The notes beneath the pieces are model-generated. The model made no database searches. It saw only the letters and a program-made list of their open reading frames with translations, and was not told the DNA's origin. A DNA stretch of 8,235 nucleotides. Origin: DASVBE01 sp036375995. GTDB lineage: Bacteria; Actinomycetota; Actinomycetes; Streptosporangiales; Streptosporangiaceae. The translations under genes and the position numbers were made by a program. Positions 6,002 to 8,235 of this stretch are shown here, piece after piece. Location of the stretch: positions 1 to 8,235 of the forward strand of contig DASVBE010000066.1 in assembly GCA_036375995.1 (NCBI GenBank). The letters are read 5' to 3'. The first letter of the stretch is position 1. Every line of letters starts with the position of its first letter.

Positions 6002-6384
6002 CGATCCAGCAGAAGCTGCATCTGCCGGTCCGCACCTCGACCGCGGTGCTGATCCTGCTCTTCGCGGGGCTGCTCGTGCTCTACTTCTGGGTCCGTCCGC
6101 CCAGCACCACGGCGGCCAGCAACACGGGCCAGGACAGCCCGCAGACCGGGCAGCAGGCGACGAACCCGCCGGTCTCGCCGAGCCACTCGCCGGCGCCGTC
6201 ACCGTCCACGACCTCGCCGTCGCCGAGCGGCACGCCGTCCTCGCCCAGCCCGCGCCCGAGCCGGTCCAGCCCGGTGCCCACGCCGACGCCGACGCCGACG
6301 ACGCCGGGCAGCACCCCGCTGCCCTCCGCCACGCCGACGCCGGTGCCGACGGCCAGCACACCGCCCGCGGCGCCGTCCGGCTGA
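5998..6384 (+). CDS. Single-pass membrane protein with Pro/Ser/Thr-rich tail
   Basis: A 128-aa protein with a short basic N-terminus (K6, R12), one hydrophobic helix at about 16-32 (A-V-L-I-L-L-F-A-G-L-L-V-L-Y-F-W-V), and a tail from 33 to 128 made almost wholly of Pro, Ser, Thr, Ala and Gly. The likely topology is N-terminus in, tail outside, where it would form an extended stalk in or across the cell wall and may be O-glycosylated, as Pro/Thr-rich actinobacterial exoproteins often are. Residues 95-103 are T-P repeats encoded by an ACGCCG tandem repeat. The ATG overlaps the channel stop (ATGA, 5998-6001) and has GGGAG at 5987-5991 with a 6-nt spacer, so it is very probably made together with the channel. 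No known domain; a structural or tethering partner of the channel is an inference. Low complexity makes homology search unreliable, but overlap, RBS and membrane helix support a real gene. Confidence 0.75.
   Translation: MTIQQKLHLPVRTSTAVLILLFAGLLVLYFWVRPPSTTAASNTGQDSPQTGQQATNPPVSPSHSPAPSPSTTSPSPSGTPSSPSPRPSRSSPVPTPTPTPTTPGSTPLPSATPTPVPTASTPPAAPSG
6280..6306 (+). repeat. ACGCCG hexanucleotide tandem repeat
   Basis: Three consecutive ACGCCG units (6280-6297), an ACG, then a fourth unit (6301-6306), coding Thr-Pro pairs of the Pro-rich membrane protein; two more units lie at 6331-6342. Gain or loss of whole units would stay in frame and change only the length of the tail. Confidence 0.7.
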
Positions 6385-6390
6385 CCGGGA

Positions 6391-6741
6391 TCAGGCGTCC
6401 GGCGTGACGGCGGTGGGCTGGCGCAGCCAGGCGTCCACCAGCGCGCTCGACCCGGCCGCGTGCACCCGGACGTCCGTGCACCGCTCGCGCAGCCGGAGCA
6501 GCGTCTCGTGGTCGCCGAGCGGGACGACCGCCTCCAGCCGGGCGCTGTCCCGTACGCCGGGCAGGTCGAGGACCAGGTCGACCAGGCTTGACCTGGTGCC
6601 CGGCGTGATGTGGCCGGACTCGGCCCGGAGCGAGACCCGGACCGTCCCGTCGGCCCGCGCCGGGGTCACGACGTCAGCGGCAGCGGCCCGGCGGTTGCCG
6701 TCCACGATCACAACATGAAGTCTGCGGTCACGCTCAGTCAT
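6391..6741 (-). CDS. Hypothetical protein, unknown function
   Basis: A 116-aa soluble protein without signal peptide or membrane helix. A basic start (M-T-E-R-D-R-R-L-H-V-V-I-V) leads to a strand V-R-V-S-L-R-A (34-40), a helix S-S-L-V-D-L-V-L-D-L-P (51-61), a strand L-E-A-V-V-P-L (69-75), a helix H-E-T-L-L-R-L-R-E-R-C (78-88), a strand V-R-V-H-A-A-G (91-97) and a last helix A-L-V-D-A-W-L. The alternating beta/alpha order with a final R-V-H-A-A-G-S-S-A-L-V faintly recalls STAS-type folds, but I do not recognise a family and claim no function. The start at 6741 is chosen because AGGA with a 6-nt spacer precedes it; the open frame continues to an ATG at 6792. The stop is only 6 nt from the stop of the convergent Pro-rich gene, and the promoter must lie in 6742-6913, shared with the methyltransferase. 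Confidence 0.7.
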   Translation of the reverse strand: MTERDRRLHVVIVDGNRRAAAADVVTPARADGTVRVSLRAESGHITPGTRSSLVDLVLDLPGVRDSARLEAVVPLGDHETLLRLRERCTDVRVHAAGSSALVDAWLRQPTAVTPDA

Positions 6742-6802
6742 GACGCATCCTGCGACTCGATTCTGCTGATCACGTTTCCCGGGCTGGAGCACAGATGGAC
6801 GC

Positions 6803-6828
6803 CAGTACTAACTGTAGGCATCTCCTAC
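6803..6828. repeat. Two adjacent inverted repeats in a divergent promoter region
   Basis: CAGT-ACTA-ACTG (6803-6814) and GTAGG-CATCT-CCTAC (6814-6828) lie next to each other in the 172-bp gap between the divergent hypothetical and methyltransferase genes, in the least GC-rich stretch of the window. Dyads of this kind can be operators; each arm is only 4-5 bp, so chance is possible. No consensus -10/-35 pair could be fixed for either direction. Confidence 0.35.
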
Positions 6829-6902
6829 CCAGATTCCGACCCCGCACCTGCTGAAATCATCATGAAGACGGGTGAGACGCCCGGCCTCGCCCCCACGGCG
6901 AC

Positions 6903-6910
6903 GGAGGTGA
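6903..6910 (+). promoter_or_regulatory. Strong ribosome binding site of the methyltransferase
   Basis: GGAGGTGA matches eight bases of the 16S 3'-end complement and lies 3 nt (6 nt from GGAGG) before ATG 6914, which fixes the start and suggests efficient translation. Confidence 0.8.
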
Positions 6911-6913
6911 CGC

Positions 6914-7684
6914 ATGGTCAGGGTCCCGGCCGGGGATTGGGACTACGAGCGGCACGGTCACGGCTACACGGCCTACCGGCGGCCGGACCCGCGGATCGCG
7001 GCCCAGGTGCACCGCGCCCTGGGCCCGGCGCGGACCGTGCTCAACGTCGGCGCCGGGGCGGGCTCGTACGAGCCGGAGGGCCGTTACGTGCTGGCCGTCG
7101 AGCCGTCCGCGGTGATGCGGGCGCAGCGGCCGCGGTCGCTGGCCCCGGCCATCGACGCGGTGGCCGGGTCGCTGCCGCTGGATGACCGCAGCGTCGACGC
7201 GGCGATGGCGATGATCACGATCCACCAGTGGCCGGACGCCGGGCGCGGGCTGCGCGAGATGCGCCGGGTGACCCGCGGCCCGGTGGTCGTCATGACCTTC
7301 GACGGGGACGCCCTGGACCGGTTCTGGCTGGCTCGGTACTGCCCGGCGCTGATGGACGCGGAACGGCGCCGCTACCCGGCGATCTCCGCCATCAGCGCCG
7401 CGCTGGGCGGATCCGCCGAGGTCAGCGTGGTGCCGGTGCCCGCGGACTGCACCGACGGGTTCACCGAGGCGTACTACGCCCGGCCGGAGATGTTCCTCGA
7501 CCCGGCCGCCCGCGGGGCCCAGTCCGCGTGGGGTTTCGTCACCGCGGAGGAGCAGGAGGCGGCGGTCGCCTGGCTGCGGGCCGACCTGGACTCCGGGGCC
7601 TGGCAGCAGCGGTACGGCCGGTGGCGGGACCAGCCGTTCTTCGAAGGCTCGCTCCGGCTAGTCGTATCCAGTCCTGACGCCTGA
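6914..7684 (+). CDS. Class I SAM-dependent methyltransferase
   Basis: A 256-aa soluble enzyme with a methyltransferase type-11-like Rossmann domain. Motif I is V-L-N-V-G-A-G-A-G-S-Y (42-52), the SAM-binding loop; the acidic end of strand 2 is A-V-E-P-S (61-65) with E63; then G-S-L-P-L-D-D-R-S-V-D (about 85-95) and the motif IV region A-M-I-T-I-H-Q-W (99-106). The C-terminal part, with F-T-E-A-Y-Y-A-R-P-E and Q-S-A-W-G-F-V, is conserved in a common actinobacterial group of about this length and probably forms the substrate pocket. The enzyme should move a methyl group from S-adenosylmethionine to a small molecule; the acceptor is unknown. The Shine-Dalgarno GGAGGTGA sets the start. The gene stands alone, divergent from the hypothetical gene and convergent with the cupin downstream, so context does not suggest a pathway. 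Confidence 0.92.
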   Translation: MVRVPAGDWDYERHGHGYTAYRRPDPRIAAQVHRALGPARTVLNVGAGAGSYEPEGRYVLAVEPSAVMRAQRPRSLAPAIDAVAGSLPLDDRSVDAAMAMITIHQWPDAGRGLREMRRVTRGPVVVMTFDGDALDRFWLARYCPALMDAERRRYPAISAISAALGGSAEVSVVPVPADCTDGFTEAYYARPEMFLDPAARGAQSAWGFVTAEEQEAAVAWLRADLDSGAWQQRYGRWRDQPFFEGSLRLVVSSPDA

Positions 7685-7688
7685 GCCA

Positions 7689-7702
7689 GTCCGCCACCGG
7701 AC
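7689..7702. terminator. Small hairpin in the convergent gap
   Basis: GTCCG (7689-7693) and CGGAC (7698-7702) form a perfect 5-bp stem with a CCAC loop in the 38-bp gap between the convergent methyltransferase and cupin genes. It could end both transcripts, but is short and lacks a T-tract. Confidence 0.3.
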
Positions 7703-7722
7703 GGTGCGGGTCGGCGGCCAGG

Positions 7723-8172
7723 TCAGGCGGGACCTGCCCGCTCCATGCCGAACCGGGCCATCAGCTCGCGTTCCTGCGCGGGGTCCGGCGGCTGCGGCCC
7801 GTTCCACAGGTCGTGCAGCGCGGCGAAGTAGGCGTCCATCGCGGGCGCGTGGATGACCAGCAGCCGGGCCGGCTCGCCCGAGCGGTTCCCGAACGTGTGC
7901 CCGGTGCCGCGCGGGACCAGCACGAAGTCCTCCCGGCCGAGGGTCAGCTCCGCGCCCTCGACGGTGACCGTGACCAGCCCGTCCAGCCCGAAGTAGGCCT
8001 CGGAGCAGTTCGTGTGCCGGTGCGGCGGCGGCGGCCGGCCACCCGGCGGCAGGGTCCGCTCCATCAGCGACAGGTCACCGCCGCTGGTGGCGGCCAGCGC
8101 CTTGAACATCATCTCGCTGCCCCGGGCGGTGTAATGACGTCCCTGCCCCGGTCCCAGCACCTCGGCCTGCAT
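7723..8172 (-). CDS. Single-domain cupin protein with complete metal site
   Basis: A 149-aa cytoplasmic cupin. Motif 1 is P-P-P-P-H-R-H-T-N-C-S-E-A-Y (47-60) with H51, H53 and E58; motif 2 is L-G-R-E-D-F-V-L-V-P-R-G-T-G-H-T-F-G-N (78-96) with H92. All four usual metal ligands are thus present. The tail H-A-P-A-M-D-A-Y-F-A-A-L-H-D-L-W is typical of a small actinobacterial cupin group. The reaction is unknown; members of the fold include dioxygenases, isomerases and plain ligand binders. The start at 8172 is chosen because AAGGA with an 8-nt spacer precedes it and M-Q-A-E-V-L-G-P-G-Q-G begins the conserved part; the in-frame ATG at 8202 would add 10 unlikely residues. It is not closely similar to the cupin at 375-950, which lacks the HxH pair. 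Its promoter would lie in 8173-8235 or beyond the window. Confidence 0.9.
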   Translation of the reverse strand: MQAEVLGPGQGRHYTARGSEMMFKALAATSGGDLSLMERTLPPGGRPPPPHRHTNCSEAYFGLDGLVTVTVEGAELTLGREDFVLVPRGTGHTFGNRSGEPARLLVIHAPAMDAYFAALHDLWNGPQPPDPAQERELMARFGMERAGPA

Positions 8173-8235
8173 CCACCGATCCTTGCACCCGCGAGCCAGC
8201 AAGCCGCCGGCGGAGCCGGCCAGCGAGCGCAGGGC
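8173..8235. other. Non-coding right edge
   Basis: Sixty-three bases upstream of the minus-strand cupin gene up to the window end. Apart from that gene's ribosome binding site (AAGGA read on the minus strand, just outside 8180) I see no promoter consensus, repeat or gene here. Confidence 0.4.

Noticed and set aside
6081..6359. Minus-strand frame coding a Gly/Val repeat protein
   Set aside because: It is the reverse complement of the Thr/Pro repeat codons in the Pro-rich gene; the plus strand has the ribosome site and overlap with the channel gene.
5054..6481. A 475-codon minus-strand frame opposite the channel and Pro-rich genes
   Set aside because: The translated product is low-complexity (His/Asp/Pro/Gln rich) and antisense to a clear MscS gene with a good ribosome site; no domain is seen.
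6610..7185. A 191-codon plus-strand frame crossing the divergent promoter region
   Set aside because: It starts antisense in the hypothetical gene, crosses the intergenic dyads, then runs out of frame in the methyltransferase; no domain.
375..8172. Idea that the two cupin genes are a duplicated pair bounding a mobile or biosynthetic unit
   Set aside because: Their motifs differ (H-x-T-x-T-x-D type against full HxH...E...H type), no shared flanking repeats are seen, and the genes between them do not form a pathway.
1..8235. CRISPR array, tRNA, rRNA, transposon ends or phage attachment site
   Set aside because: No regularly spaced repeats, no cloverleaf or conserved rRNA words, no transposase or integrase and no terminal inverted repeats were found on reading both strands by eye.

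Overview
The window looks like chromosomal DNA from a high-GC actinobacterium (Streptomyces / Streptosporangiales type; genus not resolvable from sequence alone). Base composition is strongly GC-rich throughout and codons in the real genes end almost always in G or C. The families present are typical of actinomycete chromosomes: a SCO4226-like DUF4242 protein, a large ATPase-type LuxR (LAL) regulator, a stand-alone OLD-like TOPRIM protein and a glyoxalase_6-type VOC protein. I found no tRNA, rRNA, CRISPR array, transposase, phage gene or attachment site. No stretch over 300 bases lacks a gene.

Layout. (1) 99-3912, plus strand: a tight four-gene run of a DUF4242 (putative nickel-binding) protein, a cupin, a small exported Cys/His-containing protein, and an 871-aa LAL-type regulator. 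Gaps are 30 nt, a 4-nt ATGA overlap and about 26 nt, so this is most likely one operon. (2) 3963-4616, minus strand: a stand-alone TOPRIM protein, convergent with the regulator and divergent from the next gene. (3) 4675-5010, plus: a VOC/glyoxalase-like protein, probably read from a leaderless transcript. (4) 5114-6384, plus: an MscS-family mechanosensitive channel overlapped by ATGA with a single-pass membrane protein that has a long Pro/Ser/Thr tail. (5) 6391-6741, minus: a conserved-looking hypothetical protein, tail to tail with the previous unit. (6) 6914-7684, plus: a class I SAM-dependent methyltransferase with a near-perfect Shine-Dalgarno; the 172-bp divergent region before it carries small inverted repeats. 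(7) 7723-8172, minus: a second, unrelated single-domain cupin with a complete metal-binding motif.

How the genes may work together. The first operon combines a putative metal-binding protein, a cupin, an exported protein with several His residues, and an ATP-dependent regulator, which suggests a small metal- or metabolite-responsive unit; this is inference. The channel and its Pro-rich partner are very probably co-translated and may work together at the membrane. The other genes look like independent housekeeping or accessory genes. I see no clear new defence or biosynthetic system. The least understood parts are the exported protein at 947-1270, the Pro-rich partner of the channel, and the hypothetical protein at 6391-6741.
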